The notes under the pieces: generated by a model
Told to the model about the DNA's origin: nothing
Databases searched by the model: none
What the model saw: only the letters and a program-made list of their open reading frames with translations
In this document: positions 22,649 to 33,413 of the stretch, one piece after another
Layout of the letters: each line of letters begins with the position of its first letter
Numbering within the stretch: the first letter of the stretch is position 1
Assembly: GCF_011382965.1 (NCBI RefSeq)
Contig: NZ_CP049934.1
Location: forward strand, 1,922,001-1,986,000
Source: Leucobacter insecticola
Lineage (GTDB): Bacteria; Actinomycetota; Actinomycetes; Actinomycetales; Microbacteriaceae
Length of the DNA stretch: 64,000 bases
Reading direction: 5' to 3'
Position numbers and translations under genes: made by a program

Positions 22649-25600
22649 TTACTCCCCCGACTTATTGCTGGCATCGATTGTGATCGTGAGGGGGCCTTCT
22701 CGGTCCCGAGCGCAGCTGCGGTTGACAGGAACACTTCGCCGTCGATGCTGCGATCCGCGACCCCCTCAAGGGCGGCGGCGTCCTCGCTGCCCTCGACCGC
22801 AATCGCGGTGGCCAGCGTCTCCGCCGCGATGAGCTCCGAGAAACTTTCCAGCGCGGACGCGTGTTCCGGCGCCGCGACCAGCGCGAGTACGATCCGGTCA
22901 CTCACCTCAAGACCCGCGTTCTTGCGGGCTTCCTGAACCGCGCGGATCGCGTCACGCGCAATGCCCTCGGCCTCGAGCTCCGGGGTGGTCGCGGTCTCGA
23001 GCAGCACAAAGCCACCGCCCGGGATCAGCGCGAGCGCCGGTCGCTCTGAGGGTTTCGACTCGCCTTCGGCTCGCTCAACCGGCGTGGATCCACCCACGTT
23101 CAACGTCAATTCGTACTCGTGCGGTTCCAGCGTGATGCCGCCCGCGGTAACAACCCCGTCGGTTTCGCTCCAGTCACCGGACTTCGCAGCCTTAATGGCC
23201 TGCTGTACCTGCTTGCCGAGGCGCGGACCTGCCGCGCGGGCGTTGACCGCGAGCGTGTGCACGATGCCGTGATCCGCCGCGCTCGATGCTGTCTGCTGCA
23301 CGAGCTCAACCGCCTTCACATTCAGCTCCTCGCGCAGAATGTCTGCGAAAGGTTCAAGCGCGTCTGGCCGGGCGGTGACAACGGTGAGTGTTGCGAGCGG
23401 CAGGCGGACGCGGAGCCTGCGAGCCTTGCGCAGAGAGAGCGCGTGCGAGGTGATCTGGCGTAGCTCGTCCATGGCGGCGACGAGCTCAGGGTCGCTCGGG
23501 AACTCGGCCGCGTCGGGCCAGTCCGTGAGGTGCACGGACCGGCCGCCGGTGAGCCCGCGCCAGAGTTCCTCGGTGACGAGCGGGGCCATCGGCGCTGCGA
23601 CGCGCGCTACGGTTTCGAGCACGGTGTAGAGCGTGTCGAAGGCCTGGCGGTTTGTGGGCTTGCCGGTGGCGCCCTGCGTGCCCTCCCAGAAGCGGTCGCG
23701 GGATCGCCGCACGTACCAGTTGGTGAGCACGTCGGCGTAGGCGCGCAGCGACTCGGCCGCGGAGGTGGTGTCGAGACCCGCGAGATGGCCCTCGACCTCG
23801 CGCACGAGATCGCCGGTTTTCGCGAGAATGTAGCGGTCGAGCGGGTCGGTGGAGTCGGTGCGTCGCTCGGCGGACAGATTGTCTGCGTTGGCGTAGAGGC
23901 TGAAGAAATACCAGGTGCTCCACAGCGGCAGAATGAACTGCCGCACGCCCTCTCGGATCCCTTCTTCGGTGACGATCAGGTTGCCGCCGCGAACCACAGG
24001 TGACGCCATCAGGAACCACCGCATGGCGTCCGAGCCGTCGCGGTTGAAGACCTCGTTGACATCCGGATAGTTCCGCAGCGACTTCGACATCTTGTTGCCG
24101 TCGGAGCCGAGCACGATGCCGTGGCTAATGACGTTCTTGAACGCCGGGCGATCAAACAGCGCCGTGGCAAGCACGTGCTGCACGTAGAACCAGCCGCGGG
24201 TCTGCCCGATGTACTCCACGATGAAGTCGGCAGGCTGGTGTGTATCGAACCAGTCCTGGTTTTCGAAGGGGTAGTGTGCCTGAGCGAAGGGCATCGATCC
24301 CGAATCAAACCACACGTCGAGCACATCTTCGATGCGCCGCATGGTCGATGCACCGCTGGGATCGTCGGGGTTCGGTCGAGTCAGCTGATCGATGTAGGGG
24401 CGGTGCAGGTCGATCTCGCCGGACTCGTTGCGCGGCAGTTCACCGAAGTCGGCCTCGAGTTCAGCGACGGAACCGTAGACATCGACGCGCGGGTAGTCGG
24501 GGTTGTCGCTCTTCCACACCGGGATCGGGCTGCCCCAGAAGCGGTTGCGGCTGATGGACCAGTCGCGAGCGCCCTCAAGCCACTTGCCAAACTGGCCGTG
24601 CTTCACGTTTTCCGGCACCCAGGTGATCTGCTCGTTGGTTTCGAGCATCCGATCCTTCAGCTCGGTGACGCGCACGAACCAGCTGGATACCGCCTTGTAG
24701 ATCAGCGGGTTGCGGCAGCGCCAGCAGTGCGGGTACGAGTGCACGTAGCTCTGCTCGCGGAGCAGGCGCTGCGATTCCTTGAGCATGCGGATCAGCGGCC
24801 GGTTGGCGTCCATCCAGAGTTCGCCGGCGACGTCGGGAACCGCGCCCACGAAGCGTCCGCCCTCATCAAGGCTGACGATCGTCGGGATGCCTGCGGCCGT
24901 CGCGAGCCGCTGATCGTCTTCACCGTAGGCCGGGGCCTGATGCACGATACCGGTGCCGTCGCTGGTGGAAACGTAGTCGTCGACAAGGATCTGCCAGGCC
25001 TGAGCTGTGCCCCAGGTTTCGGTGTCGGCGTAGTAGTCGAACAGGCGCTCGTAGCGCACACCCGCGAGTTCTGCGCCCCGGATCGTGCGGGTCACCGCCG
25101 CAGTGGCTTCTTCGGCGGACGCGTAGCCGAGATCCTTGGCGTGGTTGCCGACGAGGTCGACGGCGAGGAGATACTGCGTCTCGTTCGCGACTCCCCCATC
25201 GGCCGCGCCCTCGGGCCCGGCGGGCAGGATTGCGTACTCGATCTCGGGACCCACCGCGAGCGCGAGGTTCGTTGGCAACGTCCAGGGTGTGGTCGTCCAG
25301 GCGAGCGCGCGGGCCCCTTCGATCCCGAGCTCTTTGGCCTTGCCCCCTTCGAGCGGGAAGGTCACAGTGACCGAGGGATCCTGACGCATCTGGTAGACGT
25401 CGTCGTCCATGCGCAGCTCGTGGTTTGAAAGCGGTGTCTCGTCGCGCCAGCAGTAAGGCAGGATCCGCGATCCCTCGTAAGCGAGGCCCTTGTCGTAGAG
25501 GCGTTTGAACGCCCAGATGACGCTCTCCATGTAGTCGAGGTTGAGGGTCTTGTAATCGTTTTCGAAGTCGACCCAGCGGGCTTGGCGGGTGACGTATTCT

Positions 25601-26070
25601 TCCCATTCGCGGGTGTACTGCAGCACCGACTCGCGTGCCTTCTCGTTGAACGCGGCGACGCCCATCTCTTCGATCTCGGTCTTCTCGGTGATGCCGAGCT
25701 GCTTCATCGCTTCGAGCTCTGCCGGGAGACCGTGCGTGTCCCACCCGAAACGCCGTTCGACCTTTTTGCCGAGCATCGTCTGGAAGCGCGGGAAGACGTC
25801 CTTCGCGTAGCCGGTCAGCAGGTGGCCGTAGTGCGGCAGGCCGTTTGCGAAGGGAGGGCCGTCGTTGAAGACCCATTCCTCAGCCGTGTCACGCTGGCGG
25901 ATCGACTCGCGGAAGGTGTCGTCTGCGGCCCAGAACGCGAGCACGCGCTCTTCCATCTCGGGGAGCTTGGGTGACGGGCTGACGCCGAACGCTGCGCCCA
26001 CGTGCGCTACGTGTTCGGCGGGCTGGGCCTGATCGCTCGCTGCGCCTGTCGACTGCTGGGGGTATGACAT
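22649..26070 (-). CDS. ileS: Isoleucyl-tRNA synthetase, with an apparent frameshift near its end
   Basis: This enzyme charges tRNA-Ile. The class I signatures HYGH (in [16 protein letters not shown], near residue 80) and [12 protein letters not shown] are visible; the sequence is of the eukaryote-like type that includes mupirocin-insensitive enzymes. Read literally, the frame runs on into folC for 1599 codons. Adding one base to the G run at 22690-22694 instead gives a C-terminus reading [17 protein letters not shown] and a TAA at 22649-22651, just before the folC start. The corrected protein is about 1140 residues. A T-box leader precedes it. Confidence 0.95.
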
Positions 26071-26322
26071 GGGCTTCCTTCGGTTCCGGCGTTTCTGCTT
26101 AAGCTGCTGATCTTCTTAAGTTTCTGCCGGGACGAGGGTTGTCTGGCTCTTGCCGTCAACTCCCGCGGTACCACCCCGCTTGCGCGCCCGATCCTGCGTG
26201 ATATTGCTACAGAATCGCGGTGCGCCACTTCCTTTGGCTGTCACGGGCCGTGCCCGCCTGGGTCTAATGGGCTTTCGCGCGAGTTTCCTCGCAGGATCGC
26301 TGTTCTTCCAGGAACTCCCCAT
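26071..26322 (-). promoter_or_regulatory. ileS T-box riboswitch leader (probably translational)
   Basis: The ileS leader contains GGGTGGTACCGCG at 26164-26176 (minus strand), the near-invariant T-box that pairs with the free tRNA acceptor end. Upstream, a stem formed by GAGTTCC (about 26313) and GGAAACTC (about 26283) encloses a small hairpin whose loop holds ATC at 26295-26297, an isoleucine codon as expected for the specifier. This short stem I fits the actinobacterial ileS class. No U-tract terminator follows; instead a CCGGC...GCCGG structure containing two CTTAAG copies leads to the AAGGAAG ribosome-binding site, so translational control by uncharged tRNA-Ile is inferred. Confidence 0.85.
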
Positions 26323-26453
26323 TGATAGTGGATCGTCGTCTCTAGTGAGCGATCTTAGCGCAGTTGGGCAGGAGTTGTCTCCGCTCGGTATCTGTTCTGA
26401 CGCGGCCCGCCCACGTCGTCCTGAGCGAACGCCCTGTGGCGTGTGCGCGGATG

Positions 26454-26477
26454 GTTCTTATGGGTCGGGATAAGAAC
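26454..26477. promoter_or_regulatory. Inverted repeat upstream of the GyrI-like gene, possible operator
   Basis: GTTCTTA and TAAGAAC are perfect inverted 7-base arms separated by 10 bases, about 40-115 bases before the two candidate starts of the GyrI-like gene. The position fits a repressor or activator site. The 26331-26568 interval otherwise shows no RNA gene or coding sequence, only this repeat and the ribosome-binding sites. Confidence 0.45.
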
Positions 26478-26568
26478 GAATTGCGCACACACCGAACTGG
26501 AGGCGGGAGGATATATGGAGTCTTACACTGAAACAACATACTCATCTCGCGCCAGAGGAGGCCCACCC

Positions 26569-27042
26569 ATGAACGAGTCAGCATTCCCCACACCGGAGAT
26601 CAAGGAAATGCCAGAAATGCATCTCGTGGTGGTCAGGGAAAAAGTTGCGATGTCTGACATTCCAAGCCTCTACGACCGCGCGTATCCAACAATCTTTGGA
26701 ACTCTTGGCGCGGCTGGAATCGCGCCGGTTGCGCCACCTATGGGCGTATTCCATGGCGAACCGGGCGGCGTGCTTGACCTATCAGTCGCGGTGCCGGTCG
26801 CAGAGCCCTTTGCTGACACCGTCGAAGTGACGGGCGAGACGCTTCCCGCGGCGCGCGTTGCGACCATGATGGTGCATGGTGACTTCAGTCATTTGGCTCC
26901 GGCCTACGAGCATCTCGGCAGATGGGTTACGGAGCAGGGACTCGAAGCTGCGGGCATTGCTTGGGAGCAGTACCTCACCGAGCCCAAGCCCGGAGGCGAT
27001 CCAGCACTGAATGAGACTCTGATCGCGGTGCACCTCAAATAA
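26569..27042 (+). CDS. GyrI-like small-molecule-binding domain protein
   Basis: The 157-residue product resembles the effector-binding domain shared by GyrI/SbmC and the C-terminal halves of MerR/AraC regulators such as BmrR and Rob (VVREKVAMSDIPSLYDRAYPTIFGTLGAAG, then a GVFHGEP segment, with VMMVHGDFSHLAPAYEHLGRWV-like terminal part). It has no DNA-binding domain, so it is a stand-alone version that could bind or hydrolyse hydrophobic compounds. The ATG at 26569 follows AGAGGAGG; an in-frame ATG at 26515 also has a good ribosome-binding site and would add 18 residues. Confidence 0.78.
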   Translation: MNESAFPTPEIKEMPEMHLVVVREKVAMSDIPSLYDRAYPTIFGTLGAAGIAPVAPPMGVFHGEPGGVLDLSVAVPVAEPFADTVEVTGETLPAARVATMMVHGDFSHLAPAYEHLGRWVTEQGLEAAGIAWEQYLTEPKPGGDPALNETLIAVHLK

Positions 27043-27177
27043 CGACTGATCGGGTGCGCCTCAGCTGAGCGGCGTGATTCCCGGTAAACTAGCCGAATTG
27101 ACCATCAGGCACTAGAGCACTCATACGGTTGCTCACTGACGCGGTGCCGCCCACATCGAACCCCACGGAGCACACGC

Positions 27178-29780
27178 ATGAGCGCGATTCCTGACAAGCC
27201 GGCACTCGAAGGCCTCGAATCTAAGTGGGGGGCGGTCTGGGAAGAGCAGGGCACCTACGCTTTCGCCCGTGAAGGTGCGGCCCGCGATGACGTCTACAGC
27301 ATCGATACTCCCCGCCGACAGCTTCCGGATCGCTGCATGTCGGCCACGTTTTTTCCTACACGCACACCGACACGGTCGCGCGTTTCCAGCGCATGCGCGG
27401 CAAGCGCGTCTTCTACCCGATGGGCTGGGACGACAACGGCCTGCCCACCGAGCGTCGCGTGCAGAACTACTACGGCGTGCGCTGCGATCCCTCACTCCCC
27501 TACATTGAGGGTTTTGTGCCCCCGCACGATGGTGGCGAGGGCAAGAGCATTAAGGCCGCGGATCAGCAGCCGATCTCGCGCCGCAACTTCATTGAGCTGT
27601 GCGAACGACTGACCGTTGAAGACGAAAAGCAGTTCGAGGATCTGTGGCGCACGCTCGGTCTGTCCGTCGACTGGACGCAGACGTATCGCACGATCGGTGC
27701 AGATTCCCTGCGCGCTTCGCAGCTTGCCTTCCTCCGCAACATCGAGCGCGGCGAGGCCTACCAGGCGCAGGCTCCCACCCTCTGGGATGTCACCTTCCGT
27801 ACCGCGGTGGCCCAGGCCGAACTGGAAGATCGGGATCAGCCCAGCGCGTACCACACGCTCGCGTTCCACAAGAGCGATGGCAGCGGCGACATCCTGATCG
27901 ACACGACGCGCCCCGAACTCCTCGCGGCGTGTGTGGCACTCGTGGCGCACCCCGATGACGAGCGCTACAAGCCGCTCTTCGGATCCACCGTGCGCACTCC
28001 CCTGTTCGATGTTGAGGTGCCGATCCTCGCCCACCATCTTGCGCAGCAGGACAAGGGCACCGGCATCGCAATGATCTGTACCTTCGGCGACGTGACTGAC
28101 GTAGTGTGGTGGCGTGAGCTGAACCTGCCTAACCGAGCGATCCTCGGCTTTGACGGCCGCGTCCTCTCGGAGGCTCCCGAGGCCATCACCAGCCCACAGG
28201 GCCGTGACGCCTACGCGCAGATCGCGGGCAAGACCGTCTTCAGTGCCAAGCAGACCATGGTCGAACTGCTGCAGGCCTCCGGTGAACTGCAGGGCGAGAT
28301 CCGCAAGATCACTCACCCCGTCAAGTTCTTCGAGAAGGGCGACAAGCCTCTTGAGATCGTCTCGACGCGCCAGTGGTACATCAAGAACGGCGCACGCGAC
28401 GAGGCGCTGCGGGAGCGGCTGCTCGCGCACGGTCGTGAGCTCGAGTGGCATCCGGACTTCATGCGGGTTCGCTACGAGAACTGGGTCGAAGGTCTCGCAG
28501 GCGACTGGCTGATCTCGCGTCAGCGCTTCTTCGGGGTGCCGATTCCGGTGTGGTACCCGCTCGATGCCGAGGGCAACCCGGTGTTTGATCAGCCGATCCT
28601 GCCCGCTGTCGAGCAGCTGCCGGTTGATCCCTCGAGCGATGTTCCCGCGGGATACACCGAGGATCAGCGCGGCCAGGCGGGCGGCTTCCAGGGCGAGGTC
28701 GACGTCATGGACACCTGGGCAACCTCGTCGCTGACCCCGCAGCTTGCTGGCGGCTGGGAGCGCGATGCTGAACTCTACGACCTCGTGTTCCCCTTCAGTT
28801 TGCGCCCGCAGGGACAGGACATCATTCGGACCTGGCTGTTTTCGACGCTGCTGCGTTCGGAACTCGAATCGGGTCAGCTGCCCTGGCAGCACGCGGGGGT
28901 GTCAGGTTGGATCCTCGACCCCGACCGCAAGAAGATGTCGAAGTCAAAGGGCAACGTGGTGACCCCGGCCGGTATGCTCGCGCAGCACGGCTCCGATGCG
29001 GTCCGCTACTGGGCGGCTTCGGCGAAGCTCGGCACGGACGCCTCGTTTGATCCGCAAAACCCGACGCAGATCAAGATTGGTCGCCGCCTCGCGATCAAGC
29101 TGCTCAATGCGGCGAAGTTCACCCTCGGTTTTGACGCGAGCGGTGCAGGGTCCGTGACCGAGGCGCTTGACCGTTCGATGCTCGCCGGCCTCGCAGGCGT
29201 GATCGAGCGCGCGACAGCTGCCTTTGAATCCTACGACCATGCCAAGGCGCTCGAAGTCACCGAATCTTACTTCTGGACCTTCTGCGACGACTACCTTGAA
29301 ATGGTGAAGGAGCGGGCTCACAGCGGGAGCGGGCAGGCTCAGGCTTCGGCCGTGACGGCCCTGCGTACCGCGCTTTCGGTCTTCGTCCGCTTGTTTGCCC
29401 CCTTCATTCCTTACGCCACAGAAGAGGTGTGGTCTTGGTTTGGTGACGGGTCGGTTCATCTCGCCGCGTGGCCGGAGTCAAGCGAGGCACAGGATCTCGC
29501 TGGTGCGGATGCAGACACTGGGCTGCTGGGGCTGGCGGGCACCGCTCTCGCCGGGATTCGAGGTGCGAAAACTGCGGCCAAGGCATCGCAGAAGACCCAG
29601 GTAGTCCTGGCTGTAGTGCACGCCCCTGCCGGAGATAGTGAGAGGTTGAAACTCGCAGCCGCCGATCTTTCTCTCGTTGGTCGCGTCACCGAGCTGCGGA
29701 TCGAATCCGCCGACGTCGCTGAGCCCGTGATCGCCGAGATTCAGCTCGAGACTGTCGCTACCGAAGGCACAGGAGCCTAG
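27178..29780 (+). CDS. valS: Valyl-tRNA synthetase, with an apparent frameshift
   Basis: This enzyme charges tRNA-Val. The frame breaks in the C run at 27310-27313; adding one C turns the local sequence into SIDTPPPTASGSLHVGHVFS, which restores the HVGH class I signature and joins the 40-residue N-terminus to the rest. KMSKSKGNV is present in the C-terminal half and the anticodon-binding domain follows. The corrected length is about 867 residues, usual for the actinobacterial form. No T-box is visible upstream. A small unknown gene begins 3 bases after its stop. Confidence 0.95.
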
Positions 29781-29782
29781 CC

Positions 29783-30061
29783 GTGCAAATGGGCGCGCGT
29801 TGGCGGGTCGGTGAATCACCACACCGTGCGGTGCCCGCGTCGCTGTACGAGACTGTCCGCGAACAGGAGGCGCGCTTCCCGGAGGCACACTCCTGGACGC
29901 TGACTTGGCTAGAGGGTCGGCCCAGGCTTGCCCTCGACGATCTCGTCCTTGTGGCCGTCGATGGTCAGGGCGGGGTGACTGTGACTGAAGAAACGGCGGG
30001 CAACCGCGAGGTCTTGAATCAGGAAGAAAACGATGAAGACGATGATGACTGGCTCAACTAG
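29783..30061 (+). CDS. Hypothetical small protein downstream of valS
   Basis: The 92-residue product has no family I recognise. The middle is mixed hydrophobic and polar (TLTWLEGRPRLALDDLVLVAVD) and the C-terminus is strongly acidic (EENDEDDDDWLN). The GTG start is 3 bases after the valS stop and the 3' end overlaps the next gene by 29 bases, so the three genes are likely one transcript. Coding status is supported by this packing and by the low stop frequency, not by homology. Confidence 0.6.
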   Translation: MQMGARWRVGESPHRAVPASLYETVREQEARFPEAHSWTLTWLEGRPRLALDDLVLVAVDGQGGVTVTEETAGNREVLNQEENDEDDDDWLN

Positions 30062-30539
30062 CAAGCGAGCGAGCCGCGCGGCCGCGATCCTCATGGGCGT
30101 GGTGCTCGCGGCATCACTCGCCTCCTGTGCCCCCGAGCCGGGAGAAGACATTGCGGGGGCCCCTTCGAAGGGTGGGGAACCGAACTCCGAGAGCTGGTCC
30201 GCCGAAAACCCCGCGGAAGTGAGCCAGAAGAAGACCGAGTTGCCGGCGTCTTTTCCGGAGACCGCGTTTGTGATCCCGAAGGACGCCGTCATTGACGACA
30301 CTGGTGAGCGCTCGGAGACCAGCTGGTTTGTGGTGTTACGTGCCGAAGACATCGATGCTGGCGCGGCGCTCTGGGCTCAGGTGATCAACCTCGGCGGGTT
30401 CACTGCGAGCGACGAAGCCACCGGCGAGAACGGTGAGACTTTGGCAACGCTCACCAACGCGACGCTCGTAGTGAATGCGCTCATGATCCCGCAGGAGGAC
30501 GATACCGTGCTGCTGAGCTACGATATTTCGCAATTCTAG
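30033..30539 (+). CDS. Putative lipoprotein
   Basis: The 168-residue product has a basic N-terminus, a hydrophobic stretch and a lipobox LASC with the acceptor Cys near residue 32, so export and attachment to the outer face of the membrane are likely. The mature part (SFPETAFVIPKDAVIDDTGE and a C-terminal beta-rich region) is not recognised. The ATG at 30033 is 6 bases from AGGAAG and lies inside the preceding gene. It converges on clpX with 28 bases between the stops. Confidence 0.8.
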   Translation: MKTMMTGSTSKRASRAAAILMGVVLAASLASCAPEPGEDIAGAPSKGGEPNSESWSAENPAEVSQKKTELPASFPETAFVIPKDAVIDDTGERSETSWFVVLRAEDIDAGAALWAQVINLGGFTASDEATGENGETLATLTNATLVVNALMIPQEDDTVLLSYDISQF

Positions 30540-30567
30540 AGTCTGGACTGGGGCAGCGGAGAAGGGA

Positions 30568-31841
30568 CTAAGCGCTCCGCTCGCGCCCGCCCCGCGCCTG
30601 GAGTACGCGCGGAGGAGCCTCCCCGAGCACAGACTCGCGGGTGACGATCACCTTCGTGATGTCGCCATTTGAAGGCACGTCGAACATCACCGGCTGCAGC
30701 ACACCCTCAAGGATGGCCCGCAAGCCACGCGCACCGGTCTTCTTCGAGACGGCAAGCTCGGCAATCGTTTCGAGCGCCGCGTCTTCGAATTCAAGGCCGA
30801 CCCCGTCGATTTCGAACATGCGTTGATACTGCTTTACAAGCGCGTTCTTCGGTTCGGTGAGGATCCGGGTGAGTGCCGTCACATCGAGCGGATCAACAGT
30901 AGCCACGACGGGCAAGCGGCCAATAAACTCAGGAATTAAGCCAAACTTGTGGAGGTCTTCCGGCTGGACCTGAGCAAACAGCTCCTCTTCGTTGCGTTTG
31001 CTGTTGACAGGAGCCCCGAAGCCGATGCCCCCTTCCCGAGACGGGATCCGATGATCTCCTCTAAGCCAGCGAAGGCACCAGCAACGATGAAGAGCACGTT
31101 GGTGGTATCGATCTGGATGAACTCCTGGTTCGGATGCTTGCGGCCGCCCTGGGGTGGGATCGAGGCGACGGTCCCTTCGAGAATCTTGAGCAGTGCCTGC
31201 TGCACGCCCTCACCCGACACGTCGCGGGTAATCGATGGGTTCTCTGCCTTGCGTGAGATCTTGTCAATCTCGTCGATGTAAATGATCCCGGTTTCGGCGC
31301 GCTGCACATCGAAATCGGCGGCCTGCAGCAGTTTCAGGAGAATGTTTTCGACGTCTTCGCCGACATAGCCGGCCTCGGTGAGGGCTGTCGCGTCGGCCAC
31401 CGCGAAGGGAACTCCAAGCTGACGTGCGAGCGACTGCGCAAGATACGTCTTTCCACAGCCAGTGGGCCCAATGAGGAGGATGTTCGACTTGGCGATCTCC
31501 ACCTGCTCCGACGCCGCCTCTGCCGAGGTAAGCGTGCTGAGTGCCCGGACTCGCTTGTAGTGATTGTAGACCGCTACAGCGAGCGACTGCTTTGCGCGAT
31601 CCTGCCCGATGACGTACTGATCGAGGAAATCGGAGATCTCACGGGGCTTGTGTAGCGTGAAGTCTGAAGACTCGGCAGTCTGGTTCTCAGCGAGACGCTC
31701 TTCGATGATCTCGTTACAGAGAGCTACACACTCGTCGCAAATGTAGATCTGCGGACCCGCGATGAGCTGCTGCACCTGCTTTTGTGATTTGCCGCAGAAG
31801 GAGCACTTGAGCACTTCGTTGCTCTCGCCGATCTTTGACAT
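30568..31841 (-). CDS. clpX: ATP-dependent Clp protease ATPase subunit ClpX, with an apparent frameshift
   Basis: ClpX unfolds substrates and feeds them to ClpP. The N-terminal zinc-binding domain (CSFCGKSQ and [10 protein letters not shown]), Walker A GPTGCGKT near residue 125, Walker [10 protein letters not shown] and the sensor/C-terminal domain are all present. The frame breaks in the C run at 31028-31032; one added base restores [16 protein letters not shown] and joins the two parts into 424 residues, the standard size. It follows clpP2 on the same strand across 137 bases. Confidence 0.95.
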
Positions 31842-31934
31842 CCGGTGGCTCCTTCGTGCTCTTCGAGGCGATTCTCAAGTAAAAATCTCTCATTCGAGAT
31901 TAGCTCTACCCGCCGACATTCACCGGCGACGCGC

Positions 31935-31973
31935 CGCGGGCCCGGCTGGCACTGCACCAACCCGAGGCCCGCG
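31935..31973 (-). terminator. Possible stem-loop between clpP2 and clpX
   Basis: Perfect 8-base inverted arms CGCGGGCC and GGCCCGCG lie 6-44 bases after the clpP2 stop, with a 23-base loop. There is no T-tract, so it may be a weak terminator or a processing site between clpP2 and clpX. Confidence 0.35.
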
Positions 31974-31978
31974 ATCCA

Positions 31979-32647
31979 CTATGGCGCAATAACCGCCTGA
32001 GGATTCTTGCGACTTGTCAAAACCTGGTCGACGAGACCGTACTCGAGCGCTTCTGCGGCGCTCAGGATCTTGTCGCGATCTATGTCCGTGTGCACTTCTT
32101 CGAGGGTTCGCTTGGAGTGCTTGGAAAGGGTCTCCTCAAGCCATTCACGCATGCGCATAATCTCGGCTGCCTGGATCTCGATGTCTGAGGCTTGGCCGTG
32201 GCCTGCTTGCCCCGTCGAGGGCTGGTGGATCAGCACGCGGGCGTTGGGAAGCGCGAGACGCTTACCGGGGCTTCCGCCTGCGAGTAGCACAGCCGCGGCC
32301 GACGCTGCCTGGCCAAGGCACACCGTTTGCACGTGGGGGCGGATGTACTGCATCGTGTCGTAGATCGCCGTCATTGCGGTGAACGAGCCACCGGGCGAGT
32401 TGATATACATGGTGATATCGCGCTCGGGATCCTGGCTCTCAAGGACGAGTAGCTGTGCCATAACGTCGTCCGCCGAGGCATCGTCAACCTGCACACCGAG
32501 GAAGATGATGCGATCCTCGAAAAGCTTGGCATAGGGATCCTGCCGCTTATATCCGTAAGCGGTTCGCTCCTCAAAGCTGGGGAGCACGTAGCGGGAATTG
32601 GGCATCTGCAGGCTCTGGCCGCCTGACTGGGGCATGAATTGGGTCAT
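31979..32647 (-). CDS. clpP2: ATP-dependent Clp protease proteolytic subunit (second copy, clpP2 type)
   Basis: This 222-residue serine protease subunit carries the catalytic serine in [14 protein letters not shown], the histidine in VLIHQPSTG and the aspartate in the [10 protein letters not shown] region. In actinobacteria ClpP1 and ClpP2 form one mixed barrel. The gene is followed by clpX and preceded by clpP1 with about 30 bases between them, so the pair is co-transcribed. Confidence 0.95.
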   Translation of the reverse strand: MTQFMPQSGGQSLQMPNSRYVLPSFEERTAYGYKRQDPYAKLFEDRIIFLGVQVDDASADDVMAQLLVLESQDPERDITMYINSPGGSFTAMTAIYDTMQYIRPHVQTVCLGQAASAAAVLLAGGSPGKRLALPNARVLIHQPSTGQAGHGQASDIEIQAAEIMRMREWLEETLSKHSKRTLEEVHTDIDRDKILSAAEALEYGLVDQVLTSRKNPQAVIAP

Positions 32648-32677
32648 TGTTGGATCGCTTACTCTCTGTCCCGTTGC

Positions 32678-33262
32678 CTAGTTGTTGGTTCCGCCGCCGC
32701 CAACGACGTCAGCGGCGGAGTCACGGATGAAGTCCACGAAGCCGTAATCGAGCGCCTCCTGGGCAGTAAACCAGCGGTCGCGGTCGCCGTCTTCGTTGAT
32801 CTGCTCGACGGTTTTGCCGGTCTGTGCGGCGGTGATCTCGGCCAGTCGGTTCTTCATCGAGGTGATGAGTTGCGCCTGAGTCTGAATGTCGCTGGCGGTG
32901 CCGCCAAAGCCCCCGTGCGGCTGGTGCAGGAGTACTCGCGCGTTCGGGGTGATGTAGCGCTTACCCTTGGTGCCGGCGGTGAGAAGGAACTGGCCCATCG
33001 AGGCCGCCATTCCGATCCCCACGGTCACAATGTCGTTCGGCACAAAAGACATCGTGTCGTAGATGGCCATACCGGCGGTGATCGAACCACCGGGCGAGTT
33101 GACGTAGAGATAAATATCAGCTTCAGGATCCTCTGCTGCAAGCAGCAGAATCTTGGCGCAGATCTCGTTGGCGTTGTCATCACGCACCTCGGATCCAAGC
33201 CAGATGATGCGATCCTTCAGCAGCCGATCAAACACGCTGTTTGGTGGCGTCTGTTCTGCCAT
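32678..33262 (-). CDS. clpP1: ATP-dependent Clp protease proteolytic subunit (first copy, clpP1 type)
   Basis: The 194-residue product carries the catalytic serine in [11 protein letters not shown] and the histidine in [12 protein letters not shown]; the aspartate lies in the [15 protein letters not shown] stretch. The ATG at 33262 is preferred to the one 12 bases upstream because it is 6-7 bases from GGAG. A ClgR-like operator and a -10-like TATATC lie upstream, and a tig terminator separates it from trigger factor. First gene of the clpP1-clpP2 unit. Confidence 0.95.
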   Translation of the reverse strand: MAEQTPPNSVFDRLLKDRIIWLGSEVRDDNANEICAKILLLAAEDPEADIYLYVNSPGGSITAGMAIYDTMSFVPNDIVTVGIGMAASMGQFLLTAGTKGKRYITPNARVLLHQPHGGFGGTASDIQTQAQLITSMKNRLAEITAAQTGKTVEQINEDGDRDRWFTAQEALDYGFVDFIRDSAADVVGGGGTNN

Positions 33263-33314
33263 GCGGAGCTCCATTCGTTGTTGCTTGATTCGAGGTTACC
33301 GACTTGCGGCCCGG

Positions 33315-33343
33315 GATATAGCCGTGTTCGCCCTGGGCGTTAG
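33315..33343 (-). promoter_or_regulatory. ClgR-like operator and -10 element upstream of clpP1
   Basis: On the minus strand CTAACGCCCAGGGCGAAC (33326-33343) fits the ClgR consensus I recall from Corynebacterium, WNNWCGCYNANRGCGWWS, at 17 of 18 positions. TATATC at 33315-33320, five bases further downstream, could be the -10 element, so the operator would cover the -35 region as expected for an activator. ClgR activates clpP1P2 in several actinobacteria. No clgR gene lies in this window. Confidence 0.65.
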
Positions 33344-33355
33344 CTGAGCGCCAAA

Positions 33356-33397
33356 CGCAGAGATCCCCCGCCCGGAGAAGGGCGAGGGATCTCTGCG
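33356..33397 (-). terminator. Terminator-like stem-loop downstream of tig
   Basis: A near-perfect inverted repeat starts 17 bases after the tig stop: arms CGCAGAGATCCC and GGGATCTCTGCG, extended inward by GCCC/GGGC around a short loop. It lacks a T-tract. It isolates trigger factor from the clpP1 promoter. Confidence 0.7.
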
Positions 33398-33413
33398 TCA
33401 CAGGAGTTACCGA

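Noticed and set aside
24121..25428. 435-codon plus-strand frame inside ileS
   Set aside because: Antisense to conserved IleS sequence; a high-GC shadow frame with no recognisable product.
21271..26070. A single 1599-codon reading frame joining IleS and FolC, which looks like a new bifunctional enzyme
   Set aside because: One added base at 22690-22694 gives a normal IleS end, a stop and a separate folC start with its own ribosome-binding site; the same type of error is seen throughout the window.
27492..28892. 466-codon minus-strand frame inside valS
   Set aside because: Shadow of valS in a high-GC genome; no family features.
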